The position numbers and the translations under genes are program-made. A stretch of 64,000 bases of DNA from G965214625 sp965214625 (GTDB lineage Bacteria; Pseudomonadota; Gammaproteobacteria; Arenicellales; Poriferihabitantaceae): positions 1,488,001-1,552,000 of the forward strand of contig OZ243962.1 in the NCBI GenBank assembly GCA_965214625.1, in the 5' to 3' direction. The notes under the pieces were generated by a model that was not told where the DNA came from, did no database searches, and saw only the letters and a program-made list of their open reading frames with translations. The first letter of the stretch is position 1. The number at the start of each line of letters is the position of its first letter. Positions 18,120-27,521 of this stretch are shown piece by piece.

Positions 18120-19376
18120 CTAGTCAGGCAACCGATGTTCACCGTGATAGAGCATCTCCAGTGATTCCCTTTCCCGGACAATATGGAATTCGGTCCCATC
18201 GACCATGACCTCGGCGGGTCGCACGCGGGCATTGTAGTTCGAACTCATCACCGCCGCATACGCCCCGGCCGTCCGAATGGCCAGCAGATCATTTTCAGAC
18301 ACCTTGAGGGTGCGTTGCTTGCCCAGAAAATCACTGCTCTCACAAACGGGGCCGACGACATCGTAGAGCGCTGCTTGGGCCTTTGCGGTACGATCCACCT
18401 CGACGATTTCCTGGTAGGCCTGATACAGCGCAGGGCGGATCAGGTCGTTCATCGCGGCATCCACGACACAGAAATTCGACACCTCGCCCTGCTTGAGATA
18501 GTTGACCCGGGTCAGCAGGATGCCGGCATTGCCGACAATTGCCCGGCCCGGTTCAATGGTCACCGGTCGGCGTTCATTGTGATGCTGGAGTTGTTGTTGC
18601 AGGGTATGCCAGTACTCACGGGGGCTTGGCGGCTGTTCGTCATGATAGCGCACACCCAGTCCGCCGCCGAAATCAATATGATCAATCGCAATGTTTTTTT
18701 GTTCGAGGGACTCGACAAAATCGAGAACGCAGCGTAACGCATCCCGGTAGGGGGCGAGGTCGGTCAGTTGCGAACCGATATGACAGGCAACGCCCCTGAT
18801 CACGATGTTGGGGTCCTTGGCCGCCTGCTCGTAGACCTGCATCGCCCGGGCCGGCGACAGGCCAAACTTGTTGTCCCTGAGACCCGTTGAAATATACGGA
18901 TGGGTTTGGGGGTCGACATCGGGGTTGAGGCGAACCGAAACGGGCGCCGGCCTGCCGAGTTCACCCGCGATCTGACTGATGAGCTGCAGTTCTCCTTCCG
19001 ATTCGATATTAAAACCGCTGATCTGTGCGGCCAGCGCCTCAAGAATTTCCCATCGCTGCTTCCCGACACCGGAAAAAATGGTCCTGGCCGGGTCGCCGCC
19101 GGCCTTGAGCACCCGACGCAACTCACCGCCCGACACGATATCGAATCCGGACCCGAGCCGGGCCAGCAGATTGAGAATCGCCAGATTGCCGTTGGCCTTG
19201 ACCGCATAGCAGATGCGATGGGGATAATCGCCGAAGGCCTGGTCAAACGCATGCCAATGGCGTTCCAGCGTCGCCCGGGAATAAACATAACAGGGGGTGC
19301 CGACCGCAGCGGCAATGTCCTGCAGCGCCACCTCCTCGGCAAACAGGCGATTATTCTTGTATTCGAAATGATCCAT
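18120..19376 (-). CDS. lysA: diaminopimelate decarboxylase
   Basis: LysA removes CO2 from meso-diaminopimelate to give lysine, using pyridoxal phosphate. The 418-residue protein has the PLP lysine in ICYAVKANGNLAIL, the barrel motif GSGFDIVSGGEL, the glycine-rich phosphate loop HIDFGGGLGVRY, EPGRAIVGNAG, and the C-terminal GPVCESSDFLG that supplies the second-subunit cysteine. It is downstream of lptM in the same orientation, the conserved gammaproteobacterial lptM-lysA order. The gap of 85 bases allows a common transcript. Confidence 0.97.
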   Translation of the reverse strand: MDHFEYKNNRLFAEEVALQDIAAAVGTPCYVYSRATLERHWHAFDQAFGDYPHRICYAVKANGNLAILNLLARLGSGFDIVSGGELRRVLKAGGDPARTIFSGVGKQRWEILEALAAQISGFNIESEGELQLISQIAGELGRPAPVSVRLNPDVDPQTHPYISTGLRDNKFGLSPARAMQVYEQAAKDPNIVIRGVACHIGSQLTDLAPYRDALRCVLDFVESLEQKNIAIDHIDFGGGLGVRYHDEQPPSPREYWHTLQQQLQHHNERRPVTIEPGRAIVGNAGILLTRVNYLKQGEVSNFCVVDAAMNDLIRPALYQAYQEIVEVDRTAKAQAALYDVVGPVCESSDFLGKQRTLKVSENDLLAIRTAGAYAAVMSSNYNARVRPAEVMVDGTEFHIVRERESLEMLYHGEHRLPD

Positions 19377-19461
19377 TGGAACGGTCCGGGACCGGTCGCC
19401 CGGTCAATCTAAGGAGACGGTCGGTCAGGGGTCATCGGACACCGCAGCGTGTGTGCCACGA

Positions 19462-19584
19462 CTATTCCGATGTCGTCTCTTGTTGTGACTCGGTCGCTTC
19501 GTTGGGCAGGTACAGCGGTCCCTTTTGACCGCACCCCGCCAGCACAAAAACCCCGACGAAGCAGATAAGCAGGACTTTTTTCAT
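19462..19584 (-). CDS. lptM: LptM-type small lipoprotein (YifL-like)
   Basis: A 40-residue lipoprotein gene, below the size at which genes are usually called. The ATG at 19584 is followed by a lysine pair and a short hydrophobic stretch, then the lipobox LAGC with the acylated Cys at residue 18. The mature start CGQKGPLYLP is the signature of LptM/YifL, which in E. coli helps assemble the LptD-LptE lipopolysaccharide translocon. A Glu/Thr/Ser-rich tail follows and ends at TAG 19462-19464. It lies between argH and lysA, the same setting as lppL/lptM in other gammaproteobacteria. Confidence 0.93.
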   Translation of the reverse strand: MKKVLLICFVGVFVLAGCGQKGPLYLPNEATESQQETTSE

Positions 19585-19632
19585 AGGACTCTTTCAGGTT
19601 CTGATTTGTTTTCAATCACCGATGATCTGATT

Positions 19633-21033
19633 CTAACCCGCTTTGGTCCCTCTTGCAGTGAGTATTTTTTTCGCACGGGCAACCTCGTGCCGAACCTGCT
19701 GCGGTGCGGTTCCCCCGACATGATTGCGTGCCGTCACTGACCCCGACAGGGTCAGGATGTCATAGACATCCGATTCAATCCGGTCACTGAACTGCCTGAG
19801 TGTCATCAACGCCAGTTCCGTCAAGGGTTGTTCCTGGTCCATTGCGTAACGGACAATCTGGCCGACCACCTCATGCGCATCACGAAACGCCAGCCCCTTT
19901 TTGACCAGATAATCGGCCAGGTCGGTCGCGGTGGCATACCCCTTGAGCGCGGTGGCGAACATCGTGTCACGGTGAACCCGGATGCCCGGCAGCATGGCGC
20001 TAAACACCTGCAGGCAGACCGAGACGGTCTGCAGCGTATCGAACAGCGGTTCCTTGTCTTCCTGGTTGTCACGATTGTAGGACAACGGCTGGCCCTTCAT
20101 CAGCATCAGCAACGTCATCAGATTGCCGCTGACCCGGCCGCACTTGCCCCGCGTCAACTCGGCCACGTCGGGATTTTTCTTCTGCGGCATGATGCTCGAA
20201 CCAGTGCAAAAGGCCTCGCCCAGATCAACGAATCCAAATGCATCGGACGACCAGAGAATGAGCTCCTCCGACATTCTCGACAAGTGGATCATCATCAACG
20301 CGGCATGGGCATTGAATTCGATCAGAAAATCCCGGTCGGACACGGCGTCCAGCGAGTTTCGACAGACGTCGTCAAAGCCCAGCTCGTGCGCCGTCATCTG
20401 CGGGTCGATCGGATAGCTGGTGCCCGCCAGGGCGGCCGCGCCCAACGGACAGCGGTTGAGCCGGCGGCGACAGTCCTGAAAACGGTCATGATCGCGCTCC
20501 AGCATCTGATTCCATGCCAGCAGGTGGTGACCGAAGGTCACCGGCTGTGCCGATTGCATGTGGGTATAACCCGGCATGATGGTGTCCGCCTCCTGCGCGG
20601 CCAACGTGACCAGTTCAAGCTGCAGGCCGGTCAGCAGCAAGCCCAGTTGGTCGAGCTGTTCTCGCAGGTACAACCGGATATCGGTCGCGACCTGGTCATT
20701 TCGCGAGCGCCCGGTGTGCAACTTTTTCCCGACCTCCCCGATGCGTTCGGTCAGCTTCGCTTCGATGTTCATGTGGACATCTTCGAGCGATGTGGACCAC
20801 TCAAATTGGTTGTTTTCGATTTCGCGTCGAATCTCGTTCAGACCATCCCTGATCTGCGTGAATTCGGCTTCACTCAATATCCCTTTGGCACTTAACATTC
20901 TCGCGTGCGCTATCGAGCCGCGGATGTCCTGGTCATAAAGACGCTTGTCATACCCGATCGAGGCCGAAAACTGCTCCATCAGTTCACTCGTCGTCATCGA
21001 AAAACGACCGCCCCACAGTTTCTTTTGTGTCAT
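19633..21033 (-). CDS. argH: argininosuccinate lyase
   Basis: ArgH splits argininosuccinate into arginine and fumarate. The 466-residue protein starts with KKLWGGRFS and carries the fumarase/aspartase-superfamily signature GSSIMPQKKNPDVAELTRGK with the mobile-loop catalytic Ser. The segments LHTGRSRNDQVATD and MPGYTHMQSAQPVT complete the active site. The C-terminal part VGGTAPQQVRHEVARAK is normal. It is the first gene of the argH-lptM-lysA minus-strand group and the last ordinary housekeeping gene before the accessory region. Confidence 0.98.
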   Translation of the reverse strand: MTQKKLWGGRFSMTTSELMEQFSASIGYDKRLYDQDIRGSIAHARMLSAKGILSEAEFTQIRDGLNEIRREIENNQFEWSTSLEDVHMNIEAKLTERIGEVGKKLHTGRSRNDQVATDIRLYLREQLDQLGLLLTGLQLELVTLAAQEADTIMPGYTHMQSAQPVTFGHHLLAWNQMLERDHDRFQDCRRRLNRCPLGAAALAGTSYPIDPQMTAHELGFDDVCRNSLDAVSDRDFLIEFNAHAALMMIHLSRMSEELILWSSDAFGFVDLGEAFCTGSSIMPQKKNPDVAELTRGKCGRVSGNLMTLLMLMKGQPLSYNRDNQEDKEPLFDTLQTVSVCLQVFSAMLPGIRVHRDTMFATALKGYATATDLADYLVKKGLAFRDAHEVVGQIVRYAMDQEQPLTELALMTLRQFSDRIESDVYDILTLSGSVTARNHVGGTAPQQVRHEVARAKKILTARGTKAG

Positions 21034-21473
21034 TTTGTGAAAAGTCTGTCCCAGAGGATGAGTTTGGTCTGTGCGTTTTGCAATCGGGTCGTTGAGTCTG
21101 ACATCACTATCGTGGAATCACCGAACAGGCTCTTATTTTAGTGTGTTCAGATGACGATTGACACGGTACGGATTCAGTGTACCGGATAATAAGTATATCG
21201 AACAAGACGCGATCAGCTATGAATGATCTCGCACCATTGTTGTGAAACATATTTGTTTTCAGTAGTATGAACAAGTGTAGTGCCGTGTTCCGGTGCTTGC
21301 TATCGGATAACGGCAGGCTTCATTATCCACTCTTGCCCTATCCGGTTTTCCATCAAAATCAAACTCGGATACCGGTTCTGACTGGGTTGAGCATCCTTTT
21401 TGCTGTGTCATGGCTTATCCTGAAGCCACCCATGAATATGCCTGCAACCTATCCGTGATATGATGTCCGGGCA
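21034..21473. other. intergenic boundary between backbone and accessory region
   Basis: These 440 bases hold no convincing gene; one 63-codon frame (21267-21458) has no family features. The stretch is AT-rich compared with argH. It contains an inverted repeat CGGTAC/GTACCG at 21164-21169 and 21179-21184 with a nine-base spacer, which could be an operator, about 130 bases upstream of the argH start. It should include the argH promoter. Confidence 0.4.
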
Positions 21474-22863
21474 ATGAAAGTGAACAAAGATAGGGTCCGT
21501 CGCCGACTGCCAATCGGTATCCAGACGTTCCGCAAGATCCGCAACCAGAATTGCTACTATGTCGACAAGATCGCCCTGATCCGACAGATGATCGATCAGG
21601 GGGACTATTATTTCCTATCCCGTCCACGGCGTTTCGGCAAGAGCCTGCTGCTCGATACCCTGCACGAACTGTTCGCGGGCAACGAGGCCCTGTTCCGGGG
21701 ATTGGCGATCCACGACCACTGGGACTGGCATCCGGATCGGAAATATCCGGTGGTGCGACTCAGTTTCGGCGGCAAATACAACGAATCCGGCGAGCTGGAG
21801 GGCGATATCATTGAGCAGTTGGAACTGGTTGAGCGTCATTATAGTCTGGTGCCTGCGGCGGCTTCGTAATATTCTGGACCGGCTTCACCACCACACTGGA
21901 CGTGCTCGACGACCCGGACAGGGCCAAAGCGAACCGGGATTACCTGAGGGGGTTTTATGGGATTTTGAAGGATTCTGCCCGGGACATCCGGTTCGTGTTC
22001 CTCACCGGGATCAGCATGTTCTCGAACGTCAACCTGTTTTCCGGTCTCAACAACCTGAAGAATCTCAGCCTGGATCCGCGGTATTCCACCCTCTGTGGCT
22101 ATACCGACCACGACCTCGACACCGTGTTTGCCCCGGAATTGCCGGGGTTGGACCGTAACGAGATCAAACGCTGGTACAACGGTTACAGTTGGCTGGGCGA
22201 GGAGAAAGTCTACAACCCGTATGATGTATTGTTGTTGTTCGATGGGCGGGAGTTCGAGCCCTACTGGTTCCAGACCGGCACCCCGACCTTCCTGTACCGG
22301 GAACTGGTGAAGCAGGGAGTCAGCCCGATGGAACTGGAGCATCGGACGGTGGACCGTGGCCTAGTGTCGACGTTTGATATCATCGACTACAGTATCGATG
22401 CGCTGTTGTTCCAGACGGGCTATCTGACCATTACCGGGAAGGAACCATCGGGCGGCCTGACCGAATATCGTCTGGACTATCCGAACCATGAGGTGGCACT
22501 GAGCCTGAATCGGGGGCTGCTGCGGCACATGACGGGGATCGACCACATCACGAAGCAGGGGTAGGCATTGCTTCAGTTGCTGGCAGTACCCGATTTTGAT
22601 GGATTTACCGGGGAGTTTCGTTCCTACCTGGCCGGAATTCCGTATCCGTGGCATGATCGTACCAACCTGAGCCGTTACGAGTCCTGGTATGCCAGTTTGC
22701 TGTACATGGGTTTCAAGGCCATTGGAGCGGGCGCTGGTGCAGATCCGGGAGAAGGGATACAGCGAGAAGTATCAAAACCAGGGGAAGCCGATTCATCATA
22801 TGGCGATGGCGTTCGGGGGCAAGGAGCGTAATCTGCTGGGAATTCGCGTGGAACAAGGCTGAC
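21474..22863 (+). pseudogene. AAA-ATPase-like / PD-(D/E)XK nuclease gene, broken
   Basis: Remains of a protein of the AAA-ATPase-like plus DUF1703 nuclease family, usually about 520 residues. The first piece (21474-21869) has the family start IGIQTFRKIRNQNCYYVDK and the P-loop-like SRPRRFGKSLLLDTL. It then hits a stop. The second piece (about 21880-22564) resumes in another frame at TLDVLDDPDRAKANRDYLRG, so the VDEYDKP-type Walker B block that normally lies between them is lost. A third piece follows a TAG stop at 22562-22564. The tail GKERNLLGIRVEQG ends at 22863 in yet another frame. There are at least three lesions. It was probably related to mobile or defence genes. Confidence 0.88.
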
Positions 22864-23093
22864 GTAGGAACGGTATCCACCCTCTGTCTTCGCTATTCCG
22901 GTAGTTCTTACTCTGAGATGATTCGTGATGTATGGTACGGGTCCCCCTCCCTTTCAATAGTCGCACTTAACCCGAATATTGCATAAATGAAAAGGGTGAG
23001 ACCACGCCATCACCTCAGAAATTTGTCGAAATTAGCCCGTTCGTGAGAGAATGCACGCTTTTTGCCAGTCCAGAGATATTCCCTGACTGACAA

Positions 23094-25334
23094 GTGTTAG
23101 TTATCCGATTGGAAAATTTGAAAGTGATTGAAGAAATTTCTATTGCTAATCTTGCGACTTTTAGTGAACAGCCCGAAAAATTGGATGCTCTATCTCAATT
23201 TAATTACCTATTCGGGTCGAATGGGACAGGCAAGACCACGATCAGTCGTGTCATAGCAAAGGAGGATGATTTTCAAACCTGTCAAGTGATATGGAAGAAC
23301 GGAACAAAACTACAGCCGATGGTCTATAACCGTGATTTTGTTGAGCGCAACTTCGATCAATCAGCAGAACTTAAGGGAGTATTCACCCTTGGAGAGCAAC
23401 AAGTGGACACGCTCGTCAAGATCGAAACAACAAAGAAAGAATTGGACACACTGACAGACAAGATAGAAGGTCTGAATCAGACGCTTCGGGGTGCAGACGG
23501 GGCAGGAGGAAAAAAGGCAGAATTGATTGAACTTGAGAATGCGCTAAAAGAAAAGTGCTGGGCGCAAAAGCAAAATCATGACAATAAGCTTCAAAGCGCG
23601 TTTGAGGGATACCGGAATAGTCAAGAAAATTTTAAGAATAAAGTTATTGAGGAGTCGACCTCGAATCGCGCCACGCTTTTGACATTATCTGAACTTGAGG
23701 AGAAAGCAGAAAGCATATTTGGTACGACCCCAACAGCTGAACAAAACATTACCGTTATAGATACAACAAAACTCCTTGGACATGAATCGAATCCTATTTT
23801 GAAAAAGAGAGTGATCGGCAAGGAAGATGTGGATATAGCGGGAATGATTAAAAAACTAGGGAACAGTGATTGGGTTCGTGAAGGACGTTCATTTTACGAA
23901 ATCAATGAAGGTTTTTGTCCATTCTGCCAACAGAGCACGGATGAAAAATTCGCCAAAAATTTGAATGACTATTTCGATGAATCATTTGAGACTGATAGCA
24001 AGGCGATAGAAGACCTTGCAATAAACTATGAAACAGATGCGGCTCGCGTACAACAACAAATTATGTCAATAATTGAAGCGCCTTCCAGGTTTCTAGATGT
24101 GGAAAAAATGAAGACAGAGAAGGAGCTTTTAGACGCTAAGATCACGATTAATAAACAGCGTCTTGCAGGCAAGAAAAAAGAAGCGAGCCGAGTAGTCGAA
24201 TTGGAATCAGTTAGCAACGTAACTGCGACCATAAGTTCACTCATAGAATCGGCCAATGACCAAATCAATCAACACAACGTTCGGGTCAAAAATATCTCAC
24301 AAGAGCGATCCATATTGACCGAACAAGTATGGCAGTTTGTTCTGGAAGAACTCAGGACCGACCTTACCTCGTATCAAACTGCACGCAATGGCCTGATAAA
24401 TGCTATTGAGTCTTTGGAGAAACAAATCACAACAGCTGCGAAGGACAAGCAAAAAAAAGAAATCGAGATTCATATGCTTGAAAGACAAACAACAAGTATT
24501 CAGCCAACGATTGCTGGGATCAATACGATACTTACATCTTTCGGCTTTCAAGGGTTCTCCATCCAAAAAGCAGACAGCGGTAACGCTTATAAACTCGTCC
24601 GAGCAGATGGTTCAGATGCACAGGAGACTTTGAGCGAGGGAGAGAAGAACTTTGTTGCTTTTCTCTATTTTTACCACCTATTGAAAGGAAGCGACTCAGA
24701 AAGTGGTATGAGCAATGATCGTGTTGTCGTTTTTGATGACCCGGTGTCCAGTCTCGACAGTGACATACTGTTTCTTGTTGGCAGTCTCATTAAAGGACTC
24801 TTCGATGATGTAAGAGCAGACAGAGGCCATATTAAACAAGTATTTGTCTTGACACATAATGTCTATTTTCACAAGGAAGTGACTTTTAATCCAAAACGAC
24901 ACGAAGCAATGAACGAAGAGACATTCTGGATAGTTCGTAAACCAGATGATGTGTCCAAACTTGAGAAACACTCTTCAAATCCGATAAAGACATCATATGA
25001 ATTGTTATGGTCAGAAGTTAGAAATCAAGATCGATCCAATCTGGCAATTCAGAATACATTACGACGCATTCTTGAGAATTATTTCAAGATCCTTGGTGGT
25101 GTAGATACAGATGAAATTATTGACATGTTTAATGGGAGAAAGAAACTTATTTGTAAATCTCTTTTCTCATGGGTAAACGATGGATCGCATTCTGCGCTCG
25201 ACGATCTTTACGTCAGTATCGAGAATTCAACAGTAGAAAACTATTTGAAAGTGTTTCGTGCAATTTTCAAAAAAGCTGGGCATATTGCTCACTATGAGAT
25301 GATGATGGGTGATGCTCCCGCGGTTGGCGACTGA
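23094..25334 (+). CDS. RloC-like AAA_13 ATPase, candidate anticodon nuclease
   Basis: A 746-residue protein of the AAA_13 family (PrrC/RloC type). Walker A is GSNGTGKTT at residues 41-49. Long charged coiled-coil segments lie on both sides of a CPFC zinc-hook motif (Cys275-Cys278). The ABC signature LSEGEK starts at 513 and Walker B is VVVFDD at 544-549, so the head domain is split by the coiled coil as in Rad50. The C-terminal region holds Arg657-x3-Glu661 and His699 in a NDGSHS context, matching the R-E-H nuclease triad known from PrrC and RloC, which cleave tRNA anticodon loops. The start is GTG at 23094. No type I restriction genes, the usual partner of PrrC, are adjacent. The frame is intact and AT-rich. 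Confidence 0.85.
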   Translation: MLVIRLENLKVIEEISIANLATFSEQPEKLDALSQFNYLFGSNGTGKTTISRVIAKEDDFQTCQVIWKNGTKLQPMVYNRDFVERNFDQSAELKGVFTLGEQQVDTLVKIETTKKELDTLTDKIEGLNQTLRGADGAGGKKAELIELENALKEKCWAQKQNHDNKLQSAFEGYRNSQENFKNKVIEESTSNRATLLTLSELEEKAESIFGTTPTAEQNITVIDTTKLLGHESNPILKKRVIGKEDVDIAGMIKKLGNSDWVREGRSFYEINEGFCPFCQQSTDEKFAKNLNDYFDESFETDSKAIEDLAINYETDAARVQQQIMSIIEAPSRFLDVEKMKTEKELLDAKITINKQRLAGKKKEASRVVELESVSNVTATISSLIESANDQINQHNVRVKNISQERSILTEQVWQFVLEELRTDLTSYQTARNGLINAIESLEKQITTAAKDKQKKEIEIHMLERQTTSIQPTIAGINTILTSFGFQGFSIQKADSGNAYKLVRADGSDAQETLSEGEKNFVAFLYFYHLLKGSDSESGMSNDRVVVFDDPVSSLDSDILFLVGSLIKGLFDDVRADRGHIKQVFVLTHNVYFHKEVTFNPKRHEAMNEETFWIVRKPDDVSKLEKHSSNPIKTSYELLWSEVRNQDRSNLAIQNTLRRILENYFKILGGVDTDEIIDMFNGRKKLICKSLFSWVNDGSHSALDDLYVSIENSTVENYLKVFRAIFKKAGHIAHYEMMMGDAPAVGD

Positions 25335-25345
25335 CAGATGGAGTC

Positions 25346-25363
25346 AGGGTTATATCCAACCCT
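25346..25363. terminator. short hairpin between convergent genes
   Basis: An inverted repeat AGGGTT-ATATCC-AACCCT lies twelve bases after the RloC-like stop and 20 bases before the end of the convergent gene. The perfect six-base stem with a six-base loop could terminate transcription from either side. There is no long U-tract, so the call is weak. Confidence 0.35.
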
Positions 25364-25382
25364 ATCCTATCGGTTTCAACGC

Positions 25383-26303
25383 TTACTGGGACTCCCTCTT
25401 GTGGGCTAGTTGTATCTCTTCACGGACATCCATGAGGAACAAGCGGCTTATCCCCAATTCTTGTAGTCGTTCTCTGTCCCTTTTTGCCCTTCGTTTCCCT
25501 TGTGCAGATTCAGGAGAGAGTCTTTCATTATCTTCTGCCTTTGTTTCCTCGACACCCTCTTCATCAAAGTCTCGTTTGGTATCTTCGTTAAGGTCACTGA
25601 TCGTAGGCGGATTCCACCCTGTGAAGTTGCGCATCTCCCTATTCTCAACACTGAATCCCTTGATTACTTCTCGCGCCTGAAACAGAAGAGTATCTTCGTC
25701 GTCCCACCACAAAGCCCATTTACTACAGTACCCCCAATTTTTATCTGTTTCCGAGTGCGGGGTCACCAAATGGTGCCAAGGCCTGCATTTGCGCTCAATC
25801 TGTCCAAGGTTTCTTGTTCCAATTGGCACATGCTTTGCATCGGCGACAAGGCATCCTGTGTGGAACATTTTGAATCCGGGTTTATCCTTGCAACTCGTCC
25901 AGATCGAACGCTGGGTTTCAGTACAATAGATACAATAGATCGGCTTCATTCCGGATTTCTTCGCTCCTTCAATGAGGAGGGCATGCTGCTGCTTTCCTGA
26001 CGACTTAACTGTGTGTGCAACCCTCAAGATATTATCCCTCTGAACACGCTTCGCCTGTACACGTATCTTGAGCGTCAGTTTCCTGCCAATGATATGCCAC
26101 TCCCAGTCAGCACCATTCGTTGCCTCAACACGCTTGGAGAAGGTGCAAATATGGACAAGTTTCGGATGCCGTCGACCAATTCCGAGAAGATTTGTCTCCG
26201 TGATGGTCTCCTCTCCATAGCTTAAACCCTTTTCATGTGAGTACTCCAAATTGCGTGATGTTGCATCGCCCAACTCAAGAAAGGTGCCAACCAAATCAAA
26301 CAT
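25383..26303 (-). CDS. DUF6615-like protein with PD-(D/E)XK-type motifs
   Basis: A roughly 306-residue soluble protein from ATG 26303 (frame open from 26348). The N-terminal third contains YGEETITE, then EATNGADWEW, then KIRVQAKR. This order (Glu, GxDWxW, Q-x-K) resembles the active site of PD-(D/E)XK-fold nucleases and the DUF6615 family; with numbering from 26348 the residues are Glu47, Glu75, Asp81, Glu83 and Gln98-Ala-Lys100. The middle has Cys-rich segments (IYCIYCTE, TSCKDKPG), possibly metal binding. The C-terminal 80 residues are highly charged. It converges on the RloC-like gene with 48 bases between their ends. The family match is from memory, not a search. Confidence 0.65.
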   Translation of the reverse strand: MFDLVGTFLELGDATSRNLEYSHEKGLSYGEETITETNLLGIGRRHPKLVHICTFSKRVEATNGADWEWHIIGRKLTLKIRVQAKRVQRDNILRVAHTVKSSGKQQHALLIEGAKKSGMKPIYCIYCTETQRSIWTSCKDKPGFKMFHTGCLVADAKHVPIGTRNLGQIERKCRPWHHLVTPHSETDKNWGYCSKWALWWDDEDTLLFQAREVIKGFSVENREMRNFTGWNPPTISDLNEDTKRDFDEEGVEETKAEDNERLSPESAQGKRRAKRDRERLQELGISRLFLMDVREEIQLAHKRESQ

Positions 26304-26713
26304 AAATCCACGCCGTTTTACACTGCCTCTCATTCCGGATATTCCCAATTCGACTCCGAACTATCACCCAATTTAAGAAAATATGTAGTTTGATCATGCG
26401 CTGTACCCGGCAAAGTTTGTGTCTGAAATGGAGCGTGTTTGCCCGACAGGCGATCATATCATCGTCAATCTCCAAGTCAAATATGCCGGTCGACAACTAT
26501 TCTGAAAACAGCTTCCATGATCTACGTTCCGTGTCCGAACTGTTTGTCAACAGCGCTGTGGTGGAGGCCAGGGGAGATTCACAATACATTCGATGGCATG
26601 AACTATGAATGTGTATTCAAGAACGCGGATAACAGTCAACCCACCGAACAACCAAACAGGCAACACCGTCCATACCGGGCATATCGACAAATCGACAGCG
26701 TTGAAAACGGTTT

Positions 26714-27244
26714 TTGGGAAGCGCGAACCGACCCGGTAAAGCGACGCAGTGCGGCAATCCGAAGAGGCTGGGTGATGACACAGATAGCCGACGATGCGAT
26801 GCCTGGGACCGGTTGCAAGAGACGCTGTTGAGCAAGACCGTGCTGTTTACTGACAATACCGATTGGAGCGATGCCGACATCGTGCGCGGCTACCGCACGC
26901 AGCATCACATTGAGGCCGGGTTCCACCGCATGAAGGACCCGCCTCCTATCCGCCTGCGCCCGCAATACCATTGGACCGATCAGAAGATCGAGACCCCTGT
27001 CTTTTGCTGTGTGTTGGCGTTGATGCTGTGCCGTTTGCTACGGCGCGAATTGCAGCGTCAGGGCATCGACCGGTTGATCGGGGCCTTGCTTGATCAGCTG
27101 GGCCACATCCGTGAAGTGGGTCTGGTTTGTCCGGCCACCGACAAGCGGCGTGCGCCGATCCTCAAAACCGTACTGTTGCAGATGTCCGACGAGCAGAAAA
27201 CCCTGTACAACGCACTTAATCTCAGCCGTTATCTCGCCCCGTAG
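26714..27244 (+). pseudogene. IS1634-like transposase, 3' remnant
   Basis: The C-terminal part of a DDE transposase resembling the IS1634/IS4 group. Recognisable text is KTVLFTDNTDWSDADIVRGY, then RTQHHIEAGFHRMKD carrying the catalytic Glu region, and WTDQKIETPVFCCVLALMLC. The end at 27244 looks natural. The N-terminal two thirds are missing: upstream sequence (26439-26713) shows only degenerate frames. No terminal repeats could be found. It is GC-rich compared with both neighbours and marks an old insertion between the defence-like genes and the deacetylase operon. Confidence 0.75.
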
Positions 27245-27521
27245 GTCATACACAAAACCACCGCCAAACCATTGTTAATATTGGAGGGTTACGCATATAC
27301 GCGTAAACTCGGGCTAGAGGATGATGATGGCTACGGAGTCTGTCACTGTCTCACAGTGTTGCACTTCGGAATTTAAACGGCACTTATATTAATCCACGCA
27401 TTCGAGCAGTATGGCGTAAGTCTAATATGCCCCTACTTTATTTCAATCTGTTTTTCTGGGATATAGTGGCTCTGATGAAAGAGAGCCTACTCAAAACACA
27501 TCAGATGCGAGAAGCGTTTCA

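Noticed and set aside
21157..21191. TTGACA followed by GATAAT as a promoter
   Set aside because: The spacing is about 21 bases, too long for a standard sigma-70 promoter.
26439..26713. Open frames upstream of the IS1634-like remnant as part of an intact transposase
   Set aside because: The products do not show the expected N-terminal or first catalytic blocks, so the upstream part is degenerate or unrelated.
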